From Phycisphaerales bacterium (lineage in GTDB: Bacteria > Planctomycetota > Phycisphaerae > Phycisphaerales > SM1A02): DNA of 56,441 nucleotides. Shown one piece after another: positions 34,055 to 43,018 of this stretch. The notes under the pieces are model-generated. The model ran no database searches. It had not been told where the DNA came from and was given only the letters and a program-made list of their open reading frames with translations. The position numbers were made by a program, and so were the translations under genes. Position 1 is the first letter of the stretch, and each line of letters opens with the position of its first letter. The DNA lies in NCBI GenBank assembly GCA_014238125.1, contig JABABS010000007.1, forward strand, positions 1 to 56,441, read 5' to 3'.

Positions 34055-36726
34055 GCTGATTTCCTTTTCATCGATGCAATTCCAAAGACTGAAAGGATGA
34101 GTACAGGTATACCAAGAATCAAAATCACGAGCCAAACTGTGTACATCTTTGAAGTGAGTCCTTCAATTCGACTTGACTGCTGTCCGAGAGGACTTGCTGC
34201 AATCCAATCATCTAAACCCGCTAGCCATGCAACTGATGCTAAAAGAAATTCACTGTTACCCGGATTTGCCATTGTCACTTGTCCATCACCCAGTTGCAAC
34301 GCACGATCCGCTGCCCATGAAAGCAGCCAACCACCTGAGCCAACAATAATTGCTCTTGCGTTGTCGTGGTGTACAACTGCACTTGCAACTGAAACGTCCT
34401 CTTGAAATCTGGTCTTCCCTGCTGCATCCGTTTCCGCAGCCCAATTTTCATCAAGCCACCGATCTTCATCTGGCGTTATTGCAAGCAAAGATACGCCGCC
34501 GGAGATTTCTAATGGCAACGGCATATAAATTCGACGTGAATCAATTGCACGGGCAATAGCATGATTACCAACTGATCGTTCAATTAGTTGTGCTCGTTGA
34601 ATATAGACTTGTTGTGGACCGGTAGCGACTTGTTGTAAAATAACTTTTGATGTATTTGCCTCAATGCCAACTTGCTTGAGCAACAAAGACCACGGGTCAA
34701 CTTGTCCATACCTTGGCAACAAACTAGGTTGTACATTCAGCATGACTGATTCATTCCCTGCAAGCAACCCAGTCACAGCATCAATTAAGGATTGCTCTCG
34801 TTGTGATATTTCTAATCCTGCTCTACTTGAAGGCGGAATTACAACGTATACAACAGGCCCATCGTCTAACGATGGCCTTGCACTGTCTGCAGGAATCCAC
34901 TCTAAAACCCGAAATCGACTCGATTCCAATAACCCTTGTACTGCTGCAATATCAGCACCTTCTTTACTTTTAATAAGCAGAGATTGTTCTTCAGCGTGCA
35001 CAAATACAACCTGTGGAACCTCTTCTGCAATGAGCGAACGCAATGCGGATGAAATAATTTGCTCACCCCGAAACCGTTGATCTTGAGCAATACCACTAGA
35101 CGAACGACCTGTTGGAAACAAAAGCTTTGCAGAAATCATCATTGCTCTTGTTGGTGACATTAAAATTGCGCCCTGCCCTTCTGTAAGTTGCATGGCAAGT
35201 TCACCAAATTCCAGCCTGCCGAGCCTTCTAAGTGTGTCATCTGATTTTGCTAATTTTGCTGCCATTGATTCGAACGCAACCGCTTCTTCTTTGGCAGCTA
35301 GAGCAAGTTCCCCGCTTCGGTTTTCTTGCAACCACCATGCAACTTCTGAGAGTTCTCGAGACCATCTTCCATTTGCTGCAGCAAGAATATCTCGGGCAAT
35401 TGCAAGCCTCGGCAATGGTTTAGCCATATCGACAAACATTGCTTTATCAACCTCATCAAGAATTAATTTTCCATCGCGACCGAGCAACGCAAGTGAAGTT
35501 GTCATTGTGTTGAGTGTTTCAAGTTCTTTTGCGGTAACTTCAAGTTGTGAAACTAGTTCAGACCACGCAGATTCACTTGATGCAAATGTCATGAGTTCTT
35601 GAAATGTTTTCGTTCCCTGTCTGATTGCAGTCTCAGCGTTCTGCAATTCAACAGCATAAATCTCCATGACATCTTGTAGTAATACTTCGTACGCATGTAT
35701 CGACGTTGGATTTGCAGGATCGATTCGGTCAACAGACATCATTTCTGAGGCTTCTTCGTAGCGACGAAGCACTTCATCTACTTGTTTTGTAGTTGATCTT
35801 TCTGTCAATGTTTCATCTATCAAGACAACCATTCGCCACGGTTCATCAAGTGATTGCAAAAAAGAAGTTGTTTGATCACTAAGGGTGTACGTTCTTGATC
35901 CAGTGGCGTCGATTCGAGTTCGAAATTGTTCTTGGAGTGCAAGTTCGTTGATCGCAATGAGCGAAGCTAGCAATGAAATTCCACAAATAATAATTTTTGT
36001 TACCTGCAGTGAAGGTCTGCGTGTTCTGTCTACCGCAAATGCTGCAACAAAAACCATAACAACCATGATTGAGAGAAAGTACACAACGCCCGAACTATCG
36101 AAGAGACCAACCGAAAATGCACTCGTGCGAAGGTCGGGGTCAAATGCGAACACAAAATCTGCGAACCTTGTGGGAACAAGCGTTGGGATTACTTTCGTTC
36201 CAAGGGAGAGTGTCAACCAGAAGAATGTTGTGACTAAGTAGGCAACTGTTTGTGATGATGTGAGTGTCGAAACTACAATACCTGTTGCAAGTACTGCGCC
36301 ACCAAGAAGAAGAAGACCTAGATACCCACTCAAAATTGCGCCATAATCTGGTTGAGCGTATATCTCCAACACGAGGATAAGCGGTGCTGTCGTCAAAAGT
36401 ACAAAGAGGAGGAAACTCAAAGCAGCTACGAACTTACCCTTTGCGAGTTGGAAAGAAGAAATTGGAGATGCGAGTAAGAGATCCCACGTCCCAACTCTGC
36501 GTTCCTCCGCAATCAATCGCATTGTGATTGCTGGGCAGAGCAAAATGAGTAACCATGTTGAAAAATCAAAGACGGGTCGCATAGTTGCAATACCTCCTTG
36601 ATCAAACACTCCTGAAATGAACGCAACAGCGCTCAAACAAGAAAACAACGCCGCGACAATCGGACCAGTTGAAACGCAAAAAAGCGAACGAAGATCGCGT
36701 CTAAAAATGGCAAATCCGCTTTTCAT
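34051..36726 (-). CDS. ABC-2 type permease fused to a GldG-like auxiliary domain
   Basis: 891 residues. The first 250 or so form an ABC-2 permease with about six helices and the family motif AITMRLIAEERRVGTWDLLLASPIS (split: MRLIAEERR, GTWDLLLASPI), as in GldF. The rest is a GldG/IFT52-like periplasmic domain: LALQEQFRTRIDATGSRTYTLS leads in, then YVVIPPSSRAGLEISQREQ and a final helix near 860-882. In Bacteroidetes these are two proteins, GldF and GldG, needed for gliding; the fusion is seen in other phyla where no gliding is known. ATPase gene upstream overlaps by 4 nt, DUF4340 gene downstream by 4 nt. Transported substrate unknown. Confidence 0.85.
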   Translation of the reverse strand: MKSGFAIFRRDLRSLFCVSTGPIVAALFSCLSAVAFISGVFDQGGIATMRPVFDFSTWLLILLCPAITMRLIAEERRVGTWDLLLASPISSFQLAKGKFVAALSFLLFVLLTTAPLILVLEIYAQPDYGAILSGYLGLLLLGGAVLATGIVVSTLTSSQTVAYLVTTFFWLTLSLGTKVIPTLVPTRFADFVFAFDPDLRTSAFSVGLFDSSGVVYFLSIMVVMVFVAAFAVDRTRRPSLQVTKIIICGISLLASLIAINELALQEQFRTRIDATGSRTYTLSDQTTSFLQSLDEPWRMVVLIDETLTERSTTKQVDEVLRRYEEASEMMSVDRIDPANPTSIHAYEVLLQDVMEIYAVELQNAETAIRQGTKTFQELMTFASSESAWSELVSQLEVTAKELETLNTMTTSLALLGRDGKLILDEVDKAMFVDMAKPLPRLAIARDILAAANGRWSRELSEVAWWLQENRSGELALAAKEEAVAFESMAAKLAKSDDTLRRLGRLEFGELAMQLTEGQGAILMSPTRAMMISAKLLFPTGRSSSGIAQDQRFRGEQIISSALRSLIAEEVPQVVFVHAEEQSLLIKSKEGADIAAVQGLLESSRFRVLEWIPADSARPSLDDGPVVYVVIPPSSRAGLEISQREQSLIDAVTGLLAGNESVMLNVQPSLLPRYGQVDPWSLLLKQVGIEANTSKVILQQVATGPQQVYIQRAQLIERSVGNHAIARAIDSRRIYMPLPLEISGGVSLLAITPDEDRWLDENWAAETDAAGKTRFQEDVSVASAVVHHDNARAIIVGSGGWLLSWAADRALQLGDGQVTMANPGNSEFLLASVAWLAGLDDWIAASPLGQQSSRIEGLTSKMYTVWLVILILGIPVLILSVFGIASMKRKSA

Positions 36727-37625
36727 ACGTGCACCTGCGATTCTTGAATGAGGCGCAGATACGTCATCTCTGTCGATTCGCCAACAGGTTGAATCAAACG
36801 TATCAAACCTGCTTCTTCAGAAACAATTTTTGCAATTTGTTCACCAGAAATTTTTTCGCAAACACAACGCATCCACTTTTCATCAATGGAAACACAACTT
36901 GAAGTCGGAAGTTTCGAAGCAATTGAATGTGGAGAGATTTCAACGGAAACAGAAGTTCGACCCGTACTTAGCGATTCAAACGTTCCATCTGCAACAATTT
37001 TCCCTTGACAAAGAATAGAAACAACATCACAAGTTGCTTCAACTTCTGCAAGATTATGTGACGAATATAAGACTGCTGCATCAGCGGCAACGTCTTTCAC
37101 AATTGCACGAAATGAAACACTTTGTTCTGGATCTAGTCCAGTTGAAGGTTCGTCAAGCACAATAAGTTTTGGTTGATGCAGTAACGCTGCTGCAAGTCCA
37201 ACTCGCTGTCGGTATCCACGGGATAACGTGCCAATGGATTGATTGAGCACGCTAGTAATGTCACATCTCTCTGACCAAGTATTTATCGCAAGTGTACGAG
37301 CAGTTTTATCAAGTCCATACATACGCCCAACATATAGAAGATAGTCAGAGGCACGTAATTCACTTGGCAAGGGTGCGCCTTCTGGCAAATATCCAATTCG
37401 CCTCTTCGCTATTACTGGATCGCTCTTGAAATCTAAACCATCGATCAAAATAGTTCCCCGAGTTGGCGCAAGCACACCGCAAATCATCCGAAGCGCTGTT
37501 GTTTTGCCCGCACCGTTTGGGCCTAAAAGACCTCGAATTTGCCCCTTTTGAACAGAAAGATCAACTCCCATAAGAGCATGGGTCGTTGCAAAACTGCGGG
37601 TCAAATTGGTGGTTTGGAGGATCAT
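36723..37625 (-). CDS. ABC transporter ATP-binding protein (GldA-like)
   Basis: 300 residues from ATG 37625 (an upstream frame extends 36 codons without motif support). Walker A LLGPNGAGKTTALR (about 33-46), Q-loop in RRIGYLPEGAPLP, signature LSRGYRQRVGLAAALLHQP, Walker B LIVLDEPSTGLDPEQS, and the switch His in YSSHNLAEVEA. C-terminal regulatory stretch of about 80 residues. It powers the permease/GldG protein downstream, whose start overlaps its stop by 4 nt. TACAAG touches the ATG and TAAAAT lies 16 nt upstream, so the promoter is uncertain. Confidence 0.93.
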   Translation of the reverse strand: MILQTTNLTRSFATTHALMGVDLSVQKGQIRGLLGPNGAGKTTALRMICGVLAPTRGTILIDGLDFKSDPVIAKRRIGYLPEGAPLPSELRASDYLLYVGRMYGLDKTARTLAINTWSERCDITSVLNQSIGTLSRGYRQRVGLAAALLHQPKLIVLDEPSTGLDPEQSVSFRAIVKDVAADAAVLYSSHNLAEVEATCDVVSILCQGKIVADGTFESLSTGRTSVSVEISPHSIASKLPTSSCVSIDEKWMRCVCEKISGEQIAKIVSEEAGLIRLIQPVGESTEMTYLRLIQESQVHV

Positions 37626-37771
37626 CTTGTACAGGTTGTGGATTTTAGGGCAAAGAAGACCACAAGTTACACTGAAAGTACCGAAGTTTATCAAGCAAAA
37701 GGGGTCAATACTCCGATGGCATTTCGATTGCATCTTCTAAAAATGGGTGTAGGCTAGGAATAAGTAAGGTA

Positions 37772-39079
37772 ATGACTACGACAATGGCAGAGAAACGCCA
37801 ACGATTACAAATTGCGTTCGACGCTACGATCGATCCAGAGATCGCAGAGTTGCTATCCTCACATTTTGAAATCGTAGCCCCTGACCAAGAAAGCGATTTA
37901 ATTCTTTCTGGTGGTGGTGCAATCCAAGCAAAAATCAACGCCATTTGCGATGCTGGTATGGAGCTGACTCAGTTCGACGCCTCAACTGTTCGGTCACTTA
38001 ATGTTGCTCAACGACTTCGATTGATGGAGGAGAAAGTTGTGCGATATGTACATGACCTTCTCGATATGGATAATTTTGAGATACGTTTACTCGACCAACG
38101 TTCTGGAGCACTTGAGCTGGTCATAGCAGAAAACCTTTCACCACTCAAAATTGGTGAAATTATATTCGCAAAAGAAACTGAAAATGGAATCTGTGGGTTG
38201 GTGGCTTCAAGCGGAACCAGTTATATCTGCAGTGATGTAGAACAAGAACCCCTCTATAGGACTGGTCTTGATAGTGCTGCTTCATCTTTAACAGTTCCTC
38301 TATGGATGAACGACAAAATTATCGGCGTGTTTAATGCCGAATCAAAAACTAAAAATGCCTTCGATGATAACGATCGCCGTATGGCCGAAATTTTTGGAAG
38401 ATACATCGCTAGCGCTATGCACACACTTGATCTCTTAGTTGTTGAACGGTACACAACGAATGAAGAGGTCTCCAAAAATATTCTTACGGAACTTGAGGAT
38501 CCATTAAACGTTATTGCTGAACTTTCTAACAAGTTGCTCGAAGAAGGAAACGATGTTGAAACTGCAAAAAAACTTGTAGAAGCAACTCAAACTGTTGATC
38601 TTCGGTTAAAAGCTTGCACGGGTGGACCGCAAACAATTCTAGATGCTGACCGCGCTGGTTTTATTCAGCCCGATCCTACACTTCAAGGCAAGACGGTGCT
38701 TGTCGCAGATGATGAAGAAGTCGTTCGGTTGGGCGTACGAGATGTCATGGCAAAACTTGGTTTTGAAGTCACGGTGTGCGTCGATGGAACTGAAACATAT
38801 GAGGTTCTCAAAAAAACTAATGCCTCGGGGAAGCAATTTGACCTAATTATTTCTGATATTCGGATGCCCGGACTCAATGGATATGAAGTTTTTCACGCTG
38901 CAACTGAAATGTGGTCAGATCAAATAGTTGTGCTTATGACTGGCTTTGGGTATGACCCCCACCATTCCATCATGCGTGCGAGCCAAGAAGGCATGCACAC
39001 TGTGTTATTCAAACCATTTAGGACTGACCAACTGATTGAAATTGTGCAAAAAGCTTGCCGAAAAAAGGTCGGTAATTAA
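37772..39079 (+). CDS. GAF domain-response regulator protein
   Basis: 435 residues. GAF domain about 75-215 (IRLLDQRSGALELVIAE, ENGICGLVASSGTSYI, VPLWMNDKIIGVFNAES). A helical linker (225-285) looks like a dimerisation segment but lacks a phosphorylatable H-box. REC domain about 306-430: VADDEEVV with Asp313-Asp314, phosphoacceptor Asp362 in SDIRMPGLNG, Thr390 and Lys414 in LFKPF. No DNA-binding or enzymatic output domain is seen, so the output is probably protein interaction. Cognate kinase unknown; the HWE kinase at 51693-53540 is a candidate by phyletic logic only. Confidence 0.85.
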   Translation: MTTTMAEKRQRLQIAFDATIDPEIAELLSSHFEIVAPDQESDLILSGGGAIQAKINAICDAGMELTQFDASTVRSLNVAQRLRLMEEKVVRYVHDLLDMDNFEIRLLDQRSGALELVIAENLSPLKIGEIIFAKETENGICGLVASSGTSYICSDVEQEPLYRTGLDSAASSLTVPLWMNDKIIGVFNAESKTKNAFDDNDRRMAEIFGRYIASAMHTLDLLVVERYTTNEEVSKNILTELEDPLNVIAELSNKLLEEGNDVETAKKLVEATQTVDLRLKACTGGPQTILDADRAGFIQPDPTLQGKTVLVADDEEVVRLGVRDVMAKLGFEVTVCVDGTETYEVLKKTNASGKQFDLIISDIRMPGLNGYEVFHAATEMWSDQIVVLMTGFGYDPHHSIMRASQEGMHTVLFKPFRTDQLIEIVQKACRKKVGN

Positions 39080-39100
39080 AGAACTTAGCTCATTCGCACG

Positions 39101-39106
39101 TACAAT
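39101..39106 (+). promoter_or_regulatory. prmC -10 box, leaderless start
   Basis: TACAAT followed by exactly 6 nt and the GTG start at 39113. Confidence 0.58.
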
Positions 39107-39112
39107 CTCTTT

Positions 39113-39997
39113 GTGAGTGAAACACAGATAACCAAATGGACCACACGCCTTCTCCTCGATTGGATGACGGAACAATTTTCAAATAAAAAAATTGATAACC
39201 CACGCTTAATCGGCGAAATGCTCCTAACGCATGTTCTTGGTGGATCGAGAATTGATCTCTATGCAAATGCAAATCGAATAGCAACCGACGCCGAACGAAA
39301 CGAGTTGCGAGAACTTGTGCAAAGAGCAATGAAGCATGAGCCAGTGCAATACATTGTTGGAAATGCTTGGTTTTTTGGCGTGGAGTTTCAAGTCAACAGT
39401 TCAACACTTATTCCGCGATCTTGTACTGAGCGTCTTGTTGAACAAGTGATTGAACATTGCAATTCCTCTCATGATTCAACATTCAACATTGCAGAAATTG
39501 GTACCGGTTCTGGGTGCATTGCAATCACACTTGCAAGCAATTTGGAGCACGCAAAGATCGTTGCAACGGACATTTCAAGTGCGGCCTTAGAACTGGCGCA
39601 AACCAATGCCTCAATCCACAAAATTGACACTCAAATTTCATTTGTAGAGGGTGATGGCGTCGATCCTCTTTTAGATTTTGGATCGTTTGATGTGATTTGT
39701 TCAAATCCACCTTATATTCCAGATTGTGAAATGGCTCACCTCGCAGCAAATGTACTTGATTGGGAACCAAAACTGGCTCTTTCTGGAGGAAAAGACGGAA
39801 TGGATGTGATTTCTCAAATCATCGCCAAGGCTCCAAAAGTACTCAATCCTCATGGACTCCTCATCATTGAAATTGCTACTTCAACGCGAGACCAAGCACT
39901 TGCCCTTGCACAAAATGAACCAGCACTCGAAGAAGCGAAAATCATCCGTGATGCGTTTGGAGACGATCGTTTTCTTAGGGCAATTCGCCGAGCGTAG
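39113..39997 (+). CDS. prmC: Release factor glutamine methyltransferase PrmC
   Basis: N5-methylates the Gln of the GGQ motif in release factors RF1 and RF2. 294 residues from GTG, normal size. Seen: the N-terminal helical domain (LLTHVLGGSRIDLYAN), QYIVGNAWFFGVEFQVNSS, IPRSCTERLVE, motif I IAEIGTGSGCIAI, and the substrate-binding NPPY in VICSNPPYIP. LALSGGKDGMDVI is the usual C-terminal block. The usual neighbour prfA is absent. putA starts 18 nt after the stop but has its own -10 box. Confidence 0.94.
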   Translation: MSETQITKWTTRLLLDWMTEQFSNKKIDNPRLIGEMLLTHVLGGSRIDLYANANRIATDAERNELRELVQRAMKHEPVQYIVGNAWFFGVEFQVNSSTLIPRSCTERLVEQVIEHCNSSHDSTFNIAEIGTGSGCIAITLASNLEHAKIVATDISSAALELAQTNASIHKIDTQISFVEGDGVDPLLDFGSFDVICSNPPYIPDCEMAHLAANVLDWEPKLALSGGKDGMDVISQIIAKAPKVLNPHGLLIIEIATSTRDQALALAQNEPALEEAKIIRDAFGDDRFLRAIRRA

Positions 39998-40000
39998 TGC

Positions 40001-40006
40001 TAGAAT
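40001..40006 (+). promoter_or_regulatory. putA -10 box
   Basis: TAGAAT, 9 nt before the putA ATG at 40016, giving a leader of about 3 nt and no Shine-Dalgarno. Confidence 0.45.
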
Positions 40007-40015
40007 GCCGAAACT

Positions 40016-43000
40016 ATGGCATTCTTCAAACGACAATCAAAAGCGGCTACTTCTCCAATAGATACAAGTGATCGAAACACCAATAGTGTGTTCGATGCAG
40101 CGACAGAACAACGAATTTTAGAGATAGGAAGTTTACTTCTACATCAAGCTAGGTCAAAAAAACAAAGTTGGCTTTCTACTGCATTTTGGTCTGACAAACT
40201 CATGGATTGGGCGATGCAAGACGAGGCCTTTAAGATTCAACTTTTCCGTTTTGTTGACACTTTTCCAATGCTTGTCACTCCAGAACAAGTGCACGATCAT
40301 CTTATGGATTATCTCACACAACCAGATGTGAAACTTCCACCCGGTCTTGGCATAGGTTTGAAGGCTGGCGGAATGATGCAAAGCACAATGACAAAGACCG
40401 TCACAAGCCAAATTACAAAAATGGCTGAGCGGTTTATTGCAGGAACAGATGCCGCATCTGCATTGCCTTCACTTGAAAAAATTTGGAATGAAGGCGTTGC
40501 GTTTTCTGTCGACTTGCTTGGTGAAGCGTGCGTGAGTGATACAGAAGCTGTGGAATATCGCCAACGATATTTAGATTTACTCACCAATTTGCCAAAAACA
40601 GTCTCATCGTGGAAAACTCAACCTCTTTTAGAAAATGATCACTTAGGTCCAATTCCACGTACAAATATCTCGATCAAAATCAGTTCACTTTTTGCAAACA
40701 CTGATCCGATTGCAAACGACGCGTCTATCGATAGTTTATTAGAAGCATTACGCCCAATTCTTGAAGAGGCACAGCGTAATGGCACTCTCATTAACTTTGA
40801 TATGGAGCAGTTTGAGTATAAAGAATTAACATTAGATCTTTTTATGCGATGTTGCGACGAAATTGATTTTCCTGCAGGTCTAGCAATGCAAGCGTACCTT
40901 CGAAGTGGTGATAAAGATGCAAAAAAAATCATTGAATGGTCAAAGCGAACCGGTCGCTGTGTCACTATCCGTCTTGTCAAAGGCGCGTACTGGGATTACG
41001 AAACTATACATGCTGAAGAAATGGGTTGGCCGGTGCCTGTTTGGAGTCGTAAGGTTGATACCGATGCATGTTTTGAACGAATGGCAGCTTTATTTATCGA
41101 ATCAACGCCTACCGAAAATGGACAAGGTGGCGTGAAACTTGCACTTGGCTCACATAACATTCGTTCCATCGCCACCGCGATGGCGTTACTTGAAAAACAT
41201 GGTTTGCCCCCTGCCGCGCTTGAGTTACAAATGTTAAGAGGCATGGCAGATCAGCTCAAAGCAGGTGTACTCAGTGAAGGGTTGCGACTTCGCGAATACG
41301 TTCCAGTTGGAGAAATGATTCCGGGCATGGCGTATTTGGTTCGACGACTTTTAGAAAATACTTCAAATGAATCTTGGCTTCGAAGCAGTTTTGTTGACGA
41401 CGCTGATGCCTCTGTCCTGCTTGCTTCGCCACACATACAACATGAAGGAATTGATCCAGGAATTGCTCGTATCGAAGAAGCACCTGAGAGACATCACCTT
41501 TCACCTGCAGTAGATGGCGTTGGTGACAACCGACCGTTCTTCACCGAGTCCTATCGAGATTTTTCGGATGTAAAAACACGCACGAATTTTGCTGCAGCCA
41601 TACATGCATCAACAATTCCAGACATAACACGCGTTGAAACAGTAGAAGACATGGCCAAAATTGTAGAACGTGCAGAAGCTGCGTTTCCAAGTTGGCGGGA
41701 TACTGACCCATTAGTTCGTTCAGATGTATTGGTGAAAGCCGCAGCGATCATGCGAAACCGCCGAGATGAAATGTGTGGCGTTGTCATGAAAGAAGCAGGA
41801 AAAACTTGGCGTGAAGCAGATGGCGAAGTGTGTGAAGCCATTGACTTTTGCGAATATTACGCACGTATGGCACCAGAACTTTTTGAACGCGATCGAATTG
41901 GAGAATTCATTGGCGAACTCGACCAACAGTTTTACCAACCACGCGGCGTTGCTGCAGTAATTAGTCCTTGGAATTTTCCCATGGCGATTTGTTGTGGCAT
42001 GACAGTTGCCGCGCTTATCACTGGCAACTCTGTGATTGTAAAACCAGCTGGACAAACAGTCGGCATTGCGAAGTACATCTGCGAAATGTTATGGGAAGCG
42101 GGCGCGCCTCGTGATGTCCTGCATTATGCAGCGGGACCAGGCGCTATTGTAGGAGCCGCGCTCGTGCGCGATCCAAGAATTTCCGTCATTGCATTCACCG
42201 GTTCAAAAGCGGTTGGATTAGATATTCTTGAATCTGCTGGACGTACACCTGAAGACCAACCATTCGTCAAAAAAGTTGTTTGCGAAATGGGCGGTAAAAA
42301 TGCAATCATTATTGATGCTTCGGCTGATCTCGACGAAGCTGTACTCGGTGTTCGGCAAAGTGCATTTGGATATCAAGGACAAAAATGCTCTGCGTGCAGC
42401 CGAGTGATCGTTGTTGATTCAGCGCACGATATTTTTCTTGAACGCCTTGTTGAGTCAACGAGAACACTTGTCGTTGGCGATGTATTAAATCCTAGTTCAG
42501 ACATGGGACCTGTTATCGATGCGAAGGCAGCCGCTGAAATCCGGTCTTATATCGAGATTGGAAAAACAGAGGGAAAGCTAGAGCTTGCTGGCCATGTACC
42601 AGAAGGGCTTGACGAAAAAACTGGTCGAGTTCACATCGGTCCACACATTTTCTCTGGCATTGAACCGCATCATCGAATCGCAAAAGAAGAAATTTTTGGA
42701 CCTGTCCTGGCAGTGTTGCGTGTAAAAGATTTTGACGAAGCATTAAAAGTTGCAAATTCATCTGAATACAAACTTACTGGTGGTGTCTTTAGTCGTAAAC
42801 CAGCGCATCTCGAACGAGCAAGACGAGAATTTAGGGTTGGCAACTTGTATCTCAATCGGGGATGTACAGGCGCTCTTGTTGCGAGAATGCCCTTCGGTGG
42901 ATTTGGAATGTCAGGTGTTGGATCAAAAGCAGGTGGTAAAGATTATTTGTTGCAGTTTGTAGAACCTCGTGCAATTTGCGAAAATACGATGCGACGAGGT

Positions 43001-43018
43001 TTCGCACCGGGGCTCTAA
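40016..43018 (+). CDS. putA: Bifunctional proline dehydrogenase/glutamate semialdehyde dehydrogenase
   Basis: Oxidises proline to glutamate in two steps (FAD then NAD+). 1000 residues. Proline dehydrogenase barrel about 215-460: NISIKISSLF, NFDMEQFEYKELTLDLF, VTIRLVKGAYWDYE, LALGSHNIRS and REYVPVGEMIPGMAYLVRRLLENT (in pieces). Aldehyde dehydrogenase about 530-990: SPWNFPMAI, catalytic Glu757 in CEMGGKN and Cys791 in GQKCSAC; the 34-residue spacing is standard. The N-terminal DNA-binding domain of E. coli PutA is absent, so it is not a repressor. The stop is adjacent to the convergent antiporter stop with no spare base. Confidence 0.95.
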   Translation: MAFFKRQSKAATSPIDTSDRNTNSVFDAATEQRILEIGSLLLHQARSKKQSWLSTAFWSDKLMDWAMQDEAFKIQLFRFVDTFPMLVTPEQVHDHLMDYLTQPDVKLPPGLGIGLKAGGMMQSTMTKTVTSQITKMAERFIAGTDAASALPSLEKIWNEGVAFSVDLLGEACVSDTEAVEYRQRYLDLLTNLPKTVSSWKTQPLLENDHLGPIPRTNISIKISSLFANTDPIANDASIDSLLEALRPILEEAQRNGTLINFDMEQFEYKELTLDLFMRCCDEIDFPAGLAMQAYLRSGDKDAKKIIEWSKRTGRCVTIRLVKGAYWDYETIHAEEMGWPVPVWSRKVDTDACFERMAALFIESTPTENGQGGVKLALGSHNIRSIATAMALLEKHGLPPAALELQMLRGMADQLKAGVLSEGLRLREYVPVGEMIPGMAYLVRRLLENTSNESWLRSSFVDDADASVLLASPHIQHEGIDPGIARIEEAPERHHLSPAVDGVGDNRPFFTESYRDFSDVKTRTNFAAAIHASTIPDITRVETVEDMAKIVERAEAAFPSWRDTDPLVRSDVLVKAAAIMRNRRDEMCGVVMKEAGKTWREADGEVCEAIDFCEYYARMAPELFERDRIGEFIGELDQQFYQPRGVAAVISPWNFPMAICCGMTVAALITGNSVIVKPAGQTVGIAKYICEMLWEAGAPRDVLHYAAGPGAIVGAALVRDPRISVIAFTGSKAVGLDILESAGRTPEDQPFVKKVVCEMGGKNAIIIDASADLDEAVLGVRQSAFGYQGQKCSACSRVIVVDSAHDIFLERLVESTRTLVVGDVLNPSSDMGPVIDAKAAAEIRSYIEIGKTEGKLELAGHVPEGLDEKTGRVHIGPHIFSGIEPHHRIAKEEIFGPVLAVLRVKDFDEALKVANSSEYKLTGGVFSRKPAHLERARREFRVGNLYLNRGCTGALVARMPFGGFGMSGVGSKAGGKDYLLQFVEPRAICENTMRRGFAPGL

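Noticed and set aside
34664-35602. Two plus-strand frames of 136-138 codons inside the permease/GldG gene
   Set aside because: Antisense shadows with no motif, ribosome site or promoter; the minus-strand gene is well supported.
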